A stretch of 64,000 bases of DNA from Bartonella harrusi (GCF_024297065.1 NZ_CP101114.1:2012501-2076500), one strand, 5' to 3'. Counted from the first letter of the stretch, positions 27,134 to 36,255 are shown. Notes: a model not told the origin generated them from the sequence alone. A program made the numbers and translations.

Positions 27134-28240
27134 ATGCGGCAACTTTTCTATAATTTACTTTTAGCTCTCATTTTAAGTTTTACGAGTACCTTTGCTTTCG
27201 CTCAACCCTTTATCTCTGTTGACGTTGCAACTGGACGCATTTTAGAACACCATCAAGCTTTTGAGCGCTGGTATCCTGCCTCTTTAACAAAATTAATGAC
27301 TGTTTATGTTATTTTTCGTGCCATGAGTCGAGGGGAAATTTCACCAAACAAACACATCACTCTTAGCGAATATGCAGTAAAGGCTCCAGCTTACCGTTCA
27401 GGTTATAAAGCTGGTTCCGTTCTCAGCCTTGATACAGCCTTAACGATTACTCTGGTTAAGTCCACCAATGATTTAGCTATTGCTATGAGTGAAGCGGTTG
27501 CTGGTTCACAAGAAGCTTTTGTACGAAAAATGAATGCTGCTGCGCGACGTCTTGGCATGTTTGGAACACATTTTGCGAATGCAAGTGGATTACCAGACCC
27601 ACACAATTATTCTACAGCCCGTGATATTGCTCTTTTAGCGGTTCAAATTCGTCGAGAGTTTCCTCAATATACGCATTATTTTTCTATTCCAGCCATTGAT
27701 TTTGGTAACAAACGAAAAATTCAACAAAATTCAAACAATCTCATTGGTCGTTTTTATGGAATAGATGGTATGAAAACAGGCTTTATTTGTGCTTCTGGTT
27801 TCAATCTTGTTGCCTCAGCAACCCGTAAAAACCGCACAATTATTGCTGTCATTTTAGGTTCTAACAACGTAAGTGAAAGAGAAGAAAAAGCCGCACAACT
27901 GCTTGAGACAGGGTTTTCCCATAAAGGTCTACCCCAATTAACACTGGAAACACTAAAACCCTATGGTGCCAAAATAACAAAAGTAAGCAATATGAGGCAA
28001 CAAATGTGCACTCCTGAAGCCATAAAAATGCATGCGGAATCTTATGACAATCAAGGAAAGATTATCCTCACCTCACCTTTCATCACTCCTTCACCTTCTT
28101 CTGTACATCCTTTACAAGTACGTCTTATTCGCGCACCACAAGAACACAAAATTATAGCAAAACCGCCCAAAAAACTTTACATTCCGCATCAAAAGCCATC
28201 CCCTCGCCCTATAACAAAGGCAATAAACCACGGTCGATGA
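27134..28240 (+). CDS. D-alanyl-D-alanine carboxypeptidase (PBP5/6 type)
   Basis: 368 residues. A signal peptide (MRQLFYNLLLALILSFTSTF, cleaved near AFA-QPF) is followed by a serine peptidase S11 domain. The SxxK motif is Ser50-Lys53 in PASLTKLMT, the SxN motif is in VKSTNDLAIAM, and KTG is in IDGMKTGFICASG. These enzymes trim the terminal D-alanine from peptidoglycan stem peptides in the periplasm. The C-terminal 90 residues are basic and proline-rich (KPPKKLYIPHQKPSPRP) rather than a clear amphipathic anchor. It overlaps the CobW gene by ATGA, so the two are coupled. Confidence 0.95.
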   Translation: MRQLFYNLLLALILSFTSTFAFAQPFISVDVATGRILEHHQAFERWYPASLTKLMTVYVIFRAMSRGEISPNKHITLSEYAVKAPAYRSGYKAGSVLSLDTALTITLVKSTNDLAIAMSEAVAGSQEAFVRKMNAAARRLGMFGTHFANASGLPDPHNYSTARDIALLAVQIRREFPQYTHYFSIPAIDFGNKRKIQQNSNNLIGRFYGIDGMKTGFICASGFNLVASATRKNRTIIAVILGSNNVSEREEKAAQLLETGFSHKGLPQLTLETLKPYGAKITKVSNMRQQMCTPEAIKMHAESYDNQGKIILTSPFITPSPSSVHPLQVRLIRAPQEHKIIAKPPKKLYIPHQKPSPRPITKAINHGR

Positions 28241-29307
28241 TACATATGAAAACAAAGCGCATCCCTCTTACACTTATTACCGGCTTTTTAGGCTCTGGTA
28301 AGACGACTTTGCTCAATCGCATGTTGCGAGATCCTCTTTTGGCTGACTGTGCCGTTATCATCAATGAATTCGGTGAAGTAAGTATTGACCATCTTCTGGT
28401 TGAAAAAACAACAGAAGGAATCATTGAACTTACCAATGGATGCTTATGTTGCACTTTACGCAGTGACCTTATCGATACATTAACGGATTTGATTGACCGC
28501 ATTCATAGAGGACACCTTAAACCACTCAACCGTATTATCATTGAAACAACGGGATTAGCAGATCCCGCCCCTATTTTACAAGCTCTTCTAAGCCATCCTC
28601 TCTTAATTCAAAAATTCTCAATAGATGCTGTTCTTACAACATTTGATACATTCAACACGCCTTCCATATTGAAGTGCTATCCTGAAATACAAAAACAACT
28701 CGTCTTTTCTGATAAAATTATTCTTACCAAAACAGATCTTCTTGACAAAAAAACACCCTCAAATACGCTCATCAACACACTCAGAGCAATGAATCCTACA
28801 GCACAAATTATAGATGTCCATTCTGAGCACTGTTGTTCAAAAATATTAATGGATAAGACATTATGGGATGAAAAACAAGAAAACCCAGAACTTAAACAAT
28901 GGCTTACTCTTGCTCCACACGATCATACTCCCCAGAACACCATTCATGCCTTTTCACTAGATTACAAGGAGCCTATTGATTATACGACTGTCGAGACTTT
29001 CCTAGATCTCCTAAAAGAGCGTTATGGCACAAAATTATTACGTCTCAAAGCAATTATTGCCTTGCGTGATGACCCACACCATCCCCTTGTATTACACGGT
29101 ATACAGACATTATTTCATCCACCCATAAGGCTTTCAACTTGGCCACAAGGAATGATACACAGCCGTTTTGTTATCATTGTCGATGGGGTTAAAAAAGAAG
29201 AAATACAAAAAATCTTTGATGCTTTTTTTAACAAACCCGCAATAGACACAGCAGACAAAACTGCTCTCCTAAACAATCCTTTAGTCATTCCAGGGATGAA
29301 GTTTTAA
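28237..29307 (+). CDS. CobW/COG0523 family GTPase (metal chaperone)
   Basis: 356 residues. The P-loop is GFLGSGKTTL (residues 16-25). The INEFGEVSIDH Mg-binding loop, the metal-binding CxCC in NGCLCCTLRSDL, ETTGLADPAP and TKTDLLDK (G4) are followed by the C-terminal CobW_C domain (RLKAIIALRDDPHHPLVLHG, with WPQGMIHSRFVIIVDG). COG0523 proteins insert or deliver metals such as zinc or cobalt. Nothing nearby points to the metal, and no cobalamin genes are present. The first ATG overlaps the carboxypeptidase stop; an ATG three codons later (28246) is an alternative. Confidence 0.92.
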   Translation: MIHMKTKRIPLTLITGFLGSGKTTLLNRMLRDPLLADCAVIINEFGEVSIDHLLVEKTTEGIIELTNGCLCCTLRSDLIDTLTDLIDRIHRGHLKPLNRIIIETTGLADPAPILQALLSHPLLIQKFSIDAVLTTFDTFNTPSILKCYPEIQKQLVFSDKIILTKTDLLDKKTPSNTLINTLRAMNPTAQIIDVHSEHCCSKILMDKTLWDEKQENPELKQWLTLAPHDHTPQNTIHAFSLDYKEPIDYTTVETFLDLLKERYGTKLLRLKAIIALRDDPHHPLVLHGIQTLFHPPIRLSTWPQGMIHSRFVIIVDGVKKEEIQKIFDAFFNKPAIDTADKTALLNNPLVIPGMKF

Positions 29308-29471
29308 TTTTTTCTCTCATTCTCAATAAATGAAAATCTTTCATGGATACATAGAGTAGATTTTTAAACACCCTCAACTCCATCTTATCATAAATACACA
29401 CACACCTTTCGTGAAGAACAAAGCATTCTAACACGAAGAGAGAAAGAGACCTTTATAATTCAAAATACATG

Positions 29472-30240
29472 CAAGATATTGATTTATAAAGATAATTTAT
29501 CTTTTTTGCATGTTAAATGAGACCCTCGAATATTGTAAGATTCTCTCATCTCAAATCCTCTTATGTTGAAGCAATCAAAACTATGTTTCTGCACATCATA
29601 AGCAGGATTATCGTGTGAGTAAAAAACGTTTAGAAAGGAGTAAAAATGCCTCTTATGAATCGTTTTAATGCAAGGACTGTCACTACATTGCGGGCCGGTA
29701 AAGAGTACGATGGTGCCGGCTTGTACCTTCATAAGTGTAAAAATGGTGATGCTCAATGGCTTTATCGTTATATCATCCACGGGCGTTGTCGTGAAATGGG
29801 CTTGGGTGCCTTAAGAGATGTTTCTTAAAGAAAGCGCGTGAATGTGCAACGCAATGGTATTGTATTTTGCATGAGGGTCGTGATTTCCATGACAGAACGT
29901 AATAAACAAAAGCACGAAGTAATGGGTAATTTTCATTACTTAACAGATATTGCTTTGGACTCTTTCGAAAGCAGCAAAACTAAATTAAAAAATGATGCTA
30001 AAGATGGTAACTGATTTTTACCTTTAAAACTTCATATTCTCCCAAAATTAGGCCGTTTACCGGTTTCAGAAATTACCCAAACAGATATACGCAATACACT
30101 TGCCCCCATTTGGCATACAAAAGCTGGAACAGCAAAAAAAGCATTAATCCGCCTTAATATTTGTTTCAAATATGCTACTGTATTGGGATTGGATATTGAT
30201 CTTACAGGCAACAAAGAAAACACAGGCGCTCTTTTAAAAA
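29472..30240 (+). pseudogene. P4-type integrase relic, best-preserved copy (copy 6)
   Basis: The leader at 29472-29645 ends in AGAAAGGAG. It is followed by an open stretch from 29646 coding for the Arm-binding (DUF4102) domain: FNARTVTTLRAGKEYDGAGL, then QWLYRYIIHGRCREMGLGAL. A one-base loss at the run TTTCTTAAAG (other copies have CTTTAAAG) creates a stop. Past further shifts the core-binding domain is readable at about 30030-30240 (LHILPKLGRLPVSEITQTDI, then ALIRLNICFKYATVLGLDI). The catalytic domain is missing. It is the reference for the other copies. Confidence 0.85.
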
Positions 30241-30249
30241 ACATTTTTA

Positions 30250-30670
30250 AGCACACAAATCCATTTCACACCGCTGCCTGTAAATGGTACATTAATAAAG
30301 CCATTGAGCACCATCATCTTTATGTTTATGAAGTAGTAAGCAGGTAACACCATCAAACTCTTTAGCAGTTCCCAATGTTGCAACAACCCTTGCATGAAGA
30401 CGATTGAAGCATTTTTACTCCTTCTTCTCGTGTCTTTACTCACACGACAATCCACTTGTGATATGCAAAAGAATGGTTTTTCTTGGTTCAAGATGAAATG
30501 ATTTAAGATAAGAGAATTTTACAATATTCGGAGTTATGATACAAGCTGAAAAACGATAATTTATCGCTATAAATCAATATATTATCTTAGAAAGACAACG
30601 TCATAAAGTTACGAATAGGTCAACAATGACTTAGAATAATATACCGGATTTTTCTCAAACACTTTGCAAA
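30250..30670 (-). pseudogene. Integrase relic with leader, inverted (copy 7)
   Basis: Read on the minus strand, the leader (about 30670 to 30430) and integrase N-terminus (about 30420 to 30250) match copies 4, 6 and 8. On the plus strand GCCATTGAGCACCATCATCT and TTTTACAATATTCGGAG match 46076-46095 and about 46300. It faces copy 6, forming an inverted pair around the truncated integrase middle domain. Confidence 0.8.
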
Positions 30671-30676
30671 ATACCT

Positions 30677-31426
30677 TCACGGTTTTAAGGAAGCTGAAAC
30701 TTTATCAGTATCATGATTGAAAACATAACGTTGTTCATAAACCTCAACGATCGGAGGTTTACGATTTTCCTCAAAGAAATCATACCCTTCCTTAAGCATA
30801 ACCCAAAATTGATAATGAGGGCCAGAGCGATGGCGTTTCATATTAGCATCAGTCATGCGAAAAGGAAAAGCTTGCAATTGAAATTCTGTTTGTCCCCCTC
30901 TAAAAGCATCCCGTGCAAAAGCATAAATTTGCGCCATATTTCTATCACTCATAGAGTAACAACCTGCGGAAAAACAAGAACCATGCACCATAAGATTACT
31001 TCCTGTACGACCATGTGCCTGATCATAAAGGTTTGGAAAACCTATATTAAAGGAAAGGTAATATTTTGAGTAAGGATTCATTTGGTTTGCAGTAATAGTA
31101 TAAAAACCTTCTGGTGTCTGAAAATCCCCTTCTTTATATTTTGGTCCAAGCTGCCCCGACCATTTACAAATGCCATAGCGAGCAACCAGCACGAAAGGCC
31201 CTAAACGAGACTGCTTCCAAATTTCAGCAACATTTTCCTCCTTAAAAAATCGCATTAGAATTGGAGCATAAGGGTCAATATTGTAGAGAGCCATTCTATT
31301 TTGGATTTCTTGTGGGAGGGGTTGCTCAACTTTAGCCCGAATAGATGCTGGCAGTCTTCCCCCACATGCCGTCAATATGCCCATTGCGAACAAAACACAC
31401 ACAGTGAGGAATCTGTTGAATGTCAT
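30677..31426 (-). CDS. L,D-transpeptidase family lipoprotein (YafK/DpaA-like)
   Basis: 249 residues from the ATG at 31426, chosen because GGAG lies 9 bp upstream; the longer frame opens with TTG. The N-terminus MTFNRFLTVCVLFAMGILTA-C carries a lipobox with Cys21. The YkuD-type catalytic segment is MVHGSCFSAGCYSMSD, with the active His and Cys. Before it come FVLVARYGICKWSGQLGPKY and GDFQTPEGFYTI. Relatives act on peptidoglycan-lipoprotein or 3-3 crosslinks in the periplasm; DpaA detaches Braun lipoprotein. The exact reaction here is unknown. It lies downstream of accA, as in other Rhizobiales. Confidence 0.9.
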   Translation of the reverse strand: MTFNRFLTVCVLFAMGILTACGGRLPASIRAKVEQPLPQEIQNRMALYNIDPYAPILMRFFKEENVAEIWKQSRLGPFVLVARYGICKWSGQLGPKYKEGDFQTPEGFYTITANQMNPYSKYYLSFNIGFPNLYDQAHGRTGSNLMVHGSCFSAGCYSMSDRNMAQIYAFARDAFRGGQTEFQLQAFPFRMTDANMKRHRSGPHYQFWVMLKEGYDFFEENRKPPIVEVYEQRYVFNHDTDKVSASLKP

Positions 31427-31463
31427 CGAATAAAACTCCAATCTATCCCCTCACAAAAATAAT

Positions 31464-32420
31464 TTATGCTAAAGACCTACCAATTTGCAGATATTTTTCC
31501 CAACGTTCTCGTTTAAGAACTTCACCAGCTTTGCCCGCCATAGACTCTAAAGCAGAAGAAATCACATTCCCCGTTTCATCAATCACGGCCTCTTTACCAC
31601 GATGTGCACCACCTAAGGGTTCTGGAATAATATCATCAATAATTTTTAATCGATGTAAATCTTGGGCAGTAATACGCATATTCATTGCAGCATCTTTTGC
31701 ACGGGTTGGATCACGCCATAAAATAGAAGCCGCTCCTTCTGGAGAAATAACAGAATAAATTGCATGTTCTAACATATAAACTTTGTTGGCTGCTGCAATA
31801 GCTATTGCCCCTCCGGACCCCCCTTCTCCAATAACAACGGAAACCACAGGAACTTTTAAGCGTAAAGTTGCTGCTGTTGATTGAGCAATTGCCTCGGCTT
31901 GACCACGCTCTTCAGCACTCACACCAGGGTAAGCTCCTGCCGTGTCGACAAAAGTGAGTAATGGCAGACCAAACCGATCAGCCATTTCCATAATACGTAC
32001 AGCTTTGCGATATCCTTCCGGACGCGCAGAACCAAAATTATAGCGCAAACGCGTTTGCGTATCATGCCCTTTCTCCTGACCGATATAGGCAACAGCTTCA
32101 CCTTTGAAGCGTGCAAACCCCGCTTGAATAGCCTCATCTTCAGCAAATTTGCGATCTCCTGCTAAGGGTGTCACATCACTGAACAAACGTGCCGCATAAT
32201 CCATAAAATGGGGACGATCAGGATGGCGAGCCACTTGTGTTTTCTGCCATGGCGATAATTTTTTATAGAGATCACGCAATGCTGTTTGCGCACGTTTTTC
32301 AAGACGTGCGATTTCATCGCTCATATCAAGACTACCCTCTTCTTGAGAAATCTGTTTTAACTCAAGAATTTTTCCATCGAGATCAGCAACCGGTTTTTCA
32401 AAATCAAGATAATTATACAT
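31464..32420 (-). CDS. accA: Acetyl-CoA carboxylase carboxyltransferase subunit alpha
   Basis: 318 residues. The start at 32420 gives MYNYLDFEKPVADLDGKI, the family N-terminus; the longer frame adds eight unconserved residues. It contains HPDRPHFMDY, ALLF-type carboxyltransferase segments (GDRKFAEDEAIQAGFARFKG), the acyl-CoA-binding LLTFVDTAGAYPGVSAEERG and GEGGSGGAIAIA. With AccD (not in this window) it transfers carboxyl from biotin to acetyl-CoA, the first step of fatty acid synthesis. Order xerD-accA-L,D-transpeptidase is conserved. Confidence 0.97.
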   Translation of the reverse strand: MYNYLDFEKPVADLDGKILELKQISQEEGSLDMSDEIARLEKRAQTALRDLYKKLSPWQKTQVARHPDRPHFMDYAARLFSDVTPLAGDRKFAEDEAIQAGFARFKGEAVAYIGQEKGHDTQTRLRYNFGSARPEGYRKAVRIMEMADRFGLPLLTFVDTAGAYPGVSAEERGQAEAIAQSTAATLRLKVPVVSVVIGEGGSGGAIAIAAANKVYMLEHAIYSVISPEGAASILWRDPTRAKDAAMNMRITAQDLHRLKIIDDIIPEPLGGAHRGKEAVIDETGNVISSALESMAGKAGEVLKRERWEKYLQIGRSLA

Positions 32421-32499
32421 TCTACTCAACTTATTTGGTATCACTTATAAACTTATAGTTTGCTTTATAAAGTATTTTTCAAAAACATCACCATTTTCT

Positions 32500-33438
32500 T
32501 TACTGAGCGTTCTGTTCATCCGCAAGGGGATGATGTTCATTAACTAAACGATAAAGACCTTCTTCCAACACATGCGTGTAAATTTGAGTAGTAGCAATAT
32601 CAGAGTGACCTAACAAATGCTGAACGGCACGCAAATCTGCACCATTTTGCAAAAGATGGCTCGCAAAAGCATGGCGCAACACATGGGGAGAAAAGTGACT
32701 GCTTTTTATTCCTGACCTGCTTGCAAGACCTTTCAACTCCCGTGCAACAACTTGTCGAGCAATATACCCTGTCTCCGAATGAGCAGGAAAAAGATAAGGA
32801 CTTTTCGCATCTTTTCTTTGATCACGCAAATTTAACCACTGAGAAAGAACTTGGCACGCCTTTTTTGATAACAACACCATTCGTTCTTTTTTGCCCTTAC
32901 CACGAACCAACAGACTACACCCGCCCCCTCGAACAGCCTGAACCGGGAGACTCACCAACTCACTAATACGCAACCCTGTTGCATAAAGCATTTCAATCAA
33001 CACCTGAAGACGCAATGCTCGGAAATGATTCTTTGACCCATAATCTGCTTGTTCCACTTCCAATTGCGCTAAATCAAGCAATTTTGTCACGGCACCCTCA
33101 CTGATAATTTTGGGCAAAAGACGCCCTTGACGAGGGGCATCAATATCATAAGAAGGATCATCTGCTCTCAAACCTTCTGCGTAAAGAAACTGATAAAACT
33201 GACGCAAAGCAGATAAACGACGCGCTTGCGAAGATGCTGTAAAACCAAGAGTATGCATAAGTGACAAAAGACCTATTAAATCCTTTCTTTGTGCTGAAAA
33301 AAGCGAACTAGAGCGGGAAAACAATTCATTTTGTGCCCATTGCAAATCATGCTGATAAGCCGAAAGCGTGTGTGTAGCGGCACCTCGCTCAGCACTCATC
33401 ATCTCAAGAAAACGCTCTATCACAACATCATTTTTCAT
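32500..33438 (-). CDS. xerD: Site-specific tyrosine recombinase XerD
   Basis: 312 residues from the ATG at 33438, with AAGG about 8 bp upstream. The open frame extends much further but the added residues overlap another gene. An N-terminal SAM-like core-binding domain (about 1-90) and a C-terminal catalytic domain carry Arg157 (YATGLRISEL), Lys182, His252 and Arg255 (HVLRHAFASHLL), His278 (LLGHSDIATTQ) and Tyr287. With XerC it resolves chromosome dimers at dif. The start overlaps the stop of a small membrane-protein gene by ATGA. It is a housekeeping recombinase, not related to the integrase relics. Confidence 0.96.
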   Translation of the reverse strand: MKNDVVIERFLEMMSAERGAATHTLSAYQHDLQWAQNELFSRSSSLFSAQRKDLIGLLSLMHTLGFTASSQARRLSALRQFYQFLYAEGLRADDPSYDIDAPRQGRLLPKIISEGAVTKLLDLAQLEVEQADYGSKNHFRALRLQVLIEMLYATGLRISELVSLPVQAVRGGGCSLLVRGKGKKERMVLLSKKACQVLSQWLNLRDQRKDAKSPYLFPAHSETGYIARQVVARELKGLASRSGIKSSHFSPHVLRHAFASHLLQNGADLRAVQHLLGHSDIATTQIYTHVLEEGLYRLVNEHHPLADEQNAQ

Positions 33439-33596
33439 TGATTCGCCTTTGAAGAAAGGTTCAGTGAATTTAAAGGAACATCGATATATGTGTCCACCCT
33501 CACCGGCTCTACCAAAACCACGAGAGCAATCATTATGCCGAGAAAAACAGCAAGTAAAATGAAAAGAATCATCAAAAATCTGGTCAATGTTGGCAT
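33435..33596 (-). CDS. 53-residue membrane peptide coupled to xerD
   Basis: The ATG at 33594-33596 opens MPTLTRFLMILFILLAVFLG, continuing IMIALVVLVEPVRVDTYIDV and ending SLNLSSKANQ. One long hydrophobic helix (about residues 6-29) is followed by a short periplasmic-looking tail. The stop shares ATGA with the xerD start, which favours real translation and coupling. It sits between the divergent aroK and xerD, where Rhizobiales often carry a short hypothetical gene. No function is known. Confidence 0.65.
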   Translation of the reverse strand: MPTLTRFLMILFILLAVFLGIMIALVVLVEPVRVDTYIDVPLNSLNLSSKANQ

Positions 33597-33691
33597 AAAA
33601 CAATAAACTATCTAAAAGTACTCCATCCTTATTATGCCTTACAAAGATTAACAAGAATTGACTTTAAAGCAGATAAATGTCGAAATAGGTT

Positions 33692-34324
33692 ATGAAAAAT
33701 CATCGATCTCAACATATCCCGATAACACAGATAAAAAAACAACTTTTATCCTCTCTTGATAAACGTGCCCTTGTCTTTGTTGGTCTGATGGGAGCAGGAA
33801 AATCAGTCATCGGAAAGCGCGTCGCCACCATGCTTCATTTGCCTTTTTATGATTCTGATCAAGAAATTGAAAAAGCTTCAAAAATGACCATTACGGAACT
33901 TTTTAAAATTTATGGTGAACCTGAATTCCGTGCTCTTGAACAGCGTGTTATTTTAAACCTTATAAAAAAAAGTCCCCTTGTTTTAGCCACAGGCGGTGGT
34001 GCCTATATTAATGAAAATATTCGAAAATCTATTCATGAAAATGGAATATCCATATGGCTCAAAGTAGATCTTGATATCCTCATGAAACGTGTTTCACGGC
34101 GCCCAACACGACCACTCCTTCAAACAGCAAATCCTCAAGAAACCATGAAAAAACTCATGGAACAGCGTTATCCTATCTATGCAAAAGCCAACTTAACAAT
34201 TAACAGTCATAAAGAAAGCCGCCATACCGTAGCAAAAAATGTCATATGGTCTCTACAGCACTACCTTAACACAGAAAATAACGATAGGAATAACAAACAT
34301 GCAGGCCAAGACCGTCACTGTTAA
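33692..34324 (+). CDS. aroK: Shikimate kinase AroK
   Basis: 210 residues. The P-loop is [15 protein letters not shown] (about 32-46). The shikimate-binding [32 protein letters not shown] and the lid arginines in [11 protein letters not shown] are all present. It phosphorylates shikimate in the chorismate pathway. The N-terminal 25 residues before [13 protein letters not shown] are a typical rhizobial extension. The 3' end overlaps aroB by 26 bp, and its last few residues (KHAGQDRHC) are unconserved, so the stop lies within the aroB start region. Confidence 0.96.
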   Translation: MKNHRSQHIPITQIKKQLLSSLDKRALVFVGLMGAGKSVIGKRVATMLHLPFYDSDQEIEKASKMTITELFKIYGEPEFRALEQRVILNLIKKSPLVLATGGGAYINENIRKSIHENGISIWLKVDLDILMKRVSRRPTRPLLQTANPQETMKKLMEQRYPIYAKANLTINSHKESRHTVAKNVIWSLQHYLNTENNDRNNKHAGQDRHC

Positions 34325-35432
34325 ACTGGACAAACGTTGTTACAATATCATCATTGGTCCAGATTTGCTTACACAAGCGGCTTCACACATTAAGCGTTCT
34401 CTTCACCAAAAAGGCTCCGGTAAGATGCGCTTGGCCGTTGTTACAGACACAAATGTTGCACCTCTCCATTTGACTAAATTACAAGAAGAACTAACAAACA
34501 ACGAAATTCATACTGTTTCCATTATTGTAGAAGCAGGGGAACAATCAAAATCATTTTCAACTCTACAAACTGTTATCGATAAAATTCTTTCTGCACGTTT
34601 AGAGCGAGGTGACTGTGTTGTTGCTTTTGGTGGTGGCGTCATTGGTGACCTAGCAGGATTTGCCGCAAGTATCATACGCCGTGGTATGAATTTCATTCAG
34701 ATCCCGACAACTCTGCTTGCACAAATTGACTCCTCTGTTGGAGGGAAAACGGGTATTAATAGCCAATATGGTAAAAATCTTATTGGTACTTTTTATCAAC
34801 CAAGCTGTGTTATTGCTGATACCTGCATTCTTGATACACTACCACCGCGCGAATTTCGCGCTGGCTACGCAGAAGTGGTCAAATATGGCCTCATTAACCA
34901 ACCTGATTTCTTTGAATGGCTTGAAAAAAATGGACAAAAAATCTTTTCCAATGGTCCAACACGAACAGAAGCCATTGTCCGTTCATGCCAATTTAAAGCC
35001 GATATTGTAGCACGTGATGAATATGAGATGGGAGAACGTGCACTCTTAAACCTTGGTCATACATTTGGGCATATGCTTGAAACAGCGACCACTTACGATT
35101 CAAACCGCTTAATCCACGGTGAAGCTGTAGCAATTGGAATGGTTCTAGCACATCAATTTTCTGCTCAACTGAATTTAATCGACCCTACGCTCACACAACG
35201 TGTCGAAACACACCTTAAAGCCATGGGACTGCCTACACAATTAAAAGCAATTCCAGGCGAACTCCCAGATGCTAAGACACTCATGGCTCTCATTGCTCAA
35301 GACAAAAAAGTCTCACAAAACAGTTTGACCTTCATCCTAACACGCGGACTTGGCCAATCATTTATTGCAAAAAATGTTTCTCCGGAGACAGTTTTAACCT
35401 TTCTGGAACAAAAATTAGCAGAAATTCGTTAA
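34299..35432 (+). CDS. aroB: 3-dehydroquinate synthase AroB
   Basis: 377 residues from the ATG at 34299 (AGGA 10 bp upstream; [10 protein letters not shown]). The NAD-binding [19 protein letters not shown], the [21 protein letters not shown] block, the zinc ligands (Glu in EVVKYG, His in NLGHTFGH and HGEAVAIGM) and the C-terminal [15 protein letters not shown] are all present. It cyclises DAHP in the shikimate pathway. It overlaps aroK by 26 bp, so the two are cotranscribed and likely translationally coupled. Confidence 0.97.
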   Translation: MQAKTVTVKLDKRCYNIIIGPDLLTQAASHIKRSLHQKGSGKMRLAVVTDTNVAPLHLTKLQEELTNNEIHTVSIIVEAGEQSKSFSTLQTVIDKILSARLERGDCVVAFGGGVIGDLAGFAASIIRRGMNFIQIPTTLLAQIDSSVGGKTGINSQYGKNLIGTFYQPSCVIADTCILDTLPPREFRAGYAEVVKYGLINQPDFFEWLEKNGQKIFSNGPTRTEAIVRSCQFKADIVARDEYEMGERALLNLGHTFGHMLETATTYDSNRLIHGEAVAIGMVLAHQFSAQLNLIDPTLTQRVETHLKAMGLPTQLKAIPGELPDAKTLMALIAQDKKVSQNSLTFILTRGLGQSFIAKNVSPETVLTFLEQKLAEIR

Positions 35433-35438
35433 TTCATA

Positions 35439-35466
35439 TTGAATATAATTGATTCGTTTTTATACT
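35439..35466 (+). promoter_or_regulatory. Putative promoter of tRNA-Arg
   Basis: TTGAAT (35439-35444), 16 bp, TATACT (35461-35466), ending 27 bp before the tRNA 5' end. It resembles a sigma-70-type promoter; this rests on inspection only. Confidence 0.4.
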
Positions 35467-35493
35467 TCTATTAAAGGAGTAAAGTATGATGAT

Positions 35494-35796
35494 GTCTGCG
35501 TAGCTCAGTAGGATAGAGCACAGGATTCCTAAGTAAATTGGGCGCATTAAGGAGAAATCTTTAAAGTGGATCTGCTCAAATTCGGGGAAAGCTTCATAGA
35601 GGACTATATGCCAATCCCGAGCCAAGCCTTTTTTAAAACAAAAGGAAGGTGTAGAGACTGAACGGGCAGCACCTAAAAGGCGTAAGCTTCAAGGTGAAGA
35701 GACAGTCCAGACCACAAACAGCCTACAAAGCTGGCGGTGAAAATCGAAGTGGTATGAATCCTGGGGTCGCAGGTTCGAATCCTGCCGTAGACACCA
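35494..35796 (+). tRNA. tRNA-Arg (CCU) interrupted by a group I intron
   Basis: The 5' exon is 35494-35530 and the 3' exon 35757-35796. Joined, they give a 77-nt cloverleaf: acceptor GTCTGCG/CGTAGAC (one G-U pair), D-arm TAGCTCAGTAGGATAGAGCA, anticodon stem CAGGA/TCCTG with loop TTCCTAA and anticodon CCU, T-arm GCAGGTTCGAATCCTGC, discriminator A and an encoded CCA. The intron sits directly after the anticodon's third base. It lies 61 bp downstream of aroB. Confidence 0.95.
35531..35756 (+). ncRNA. Group I self-splicing intron (IC3-like) in tRNA-Arg(CCU)
   Basis: 226 nt. The 5' exon ends in U; CCU plus the first intron bases AA pair with UUGGG at 35538-35542, giving a P1 helix with the required U-G pair at the splice site and a GUAAA loop. 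The intron ends in G (35756). P7 strands are visible as GACTG (35656-35660) and CAGTC (35703-35707). Core stretches CAAATTCGGGGAAAGC, CCGAGCCAAGCC, GAAGGTGTAGAGACT and ACAGTCCAG resemble the Azoarcus and Agrobacterium tRNA introns. There is no homing endonuclease frame. Confidence 0.93.
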
Positions 35797-35842
35797 TCTT
35801 ATAAAGCAAATTATTTCGTTATGCATAATACAGGGAAGCATT

Positions 35843-36238
35843 ATGAAAAAAACTCTACAACTTTTAGGATTTTTTGCCGCTTTAATTCTATCATCTTTCA
35901 GCTCGATTAATGCCTTCGCTGGCTCTATAATCATTGAGGTACCAGACACTCCAGAACCAAAAACACAAACCATTGCCTATCAATGTGATACTGGAACCAG
36001 TAAAGAACGTGTTGAGGCCATTTATCTTGATGCTGATAATATTTCATTGGTTGATTTTAGATGGAAAGGTGACCGTGTTATTGCTGCAAATGTAATTACC
36101 AATACAGGGAAAAAATATGAAGGAGCACAGTATATTTTGTGGGAAGTAAACAACGAAGTTACACTTCAAGATCTTGCTCATGATCCAGAAGGAAAAAAAC
36201 TCATCCATTGTAAAGATGAAACAACATTATTGTTTTAA
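35843..36238 (+). CDS. MliC/PliC-type lysozyme inhibitor, copy 1
   Basis: 131 residues. A signal peptide (MKKTLQLLGFFAALILSSFS, cleavage near AFA-GS) is followed by the compact MliC fold. A first Cys lies in IAYQCDTGTSKERVEAIY, then SLVDFRWKGDRVIAANVI, GKKYEGAQYILWEVNNEVTL and a second Cys near the C-terminus (LIHCKDE), probably a disulfide pair. The family inhibits c-type (animal) lysozyme in the periplasm or at the surface, which suits a blood- and arthropod-borne parasite. No lipobox, so it is soluble. It is 17 bp upstream of a paralogue and just after tRNA-Arg. The family assignment is by motif only. Confidence 0.72.
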   Translation: MKKTLQLLGFFAALILSSFSSINAFAGSIIIEVPDTPEPKTQTIAYQCDTGTSKERVEAIYLDADNISLVDFRWKGDRVIAANVITNTGKKYEGAQYILWEVNNEVTLQDLAHDPEGKKLIHCKDETTLLF

Positions 36239-36255
36239 AGAACAAAGGAAGCATT

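Noticed and set aside
29472..30670. Inverted integrase pair as a complete insertion sequence
   Set aside because: No transposase is present, and the inverted ends are themselves integrase leaders and N-termini rather than short terminal repeats with a target duplication.
35434..35625. Minus-strand frame across the tRNA-Arg 5' exon and intron
   Set aside because: It overlaps a structured tRNA and group I intron on the other strand and has no protein likeness; it is not a homing endonuclease.
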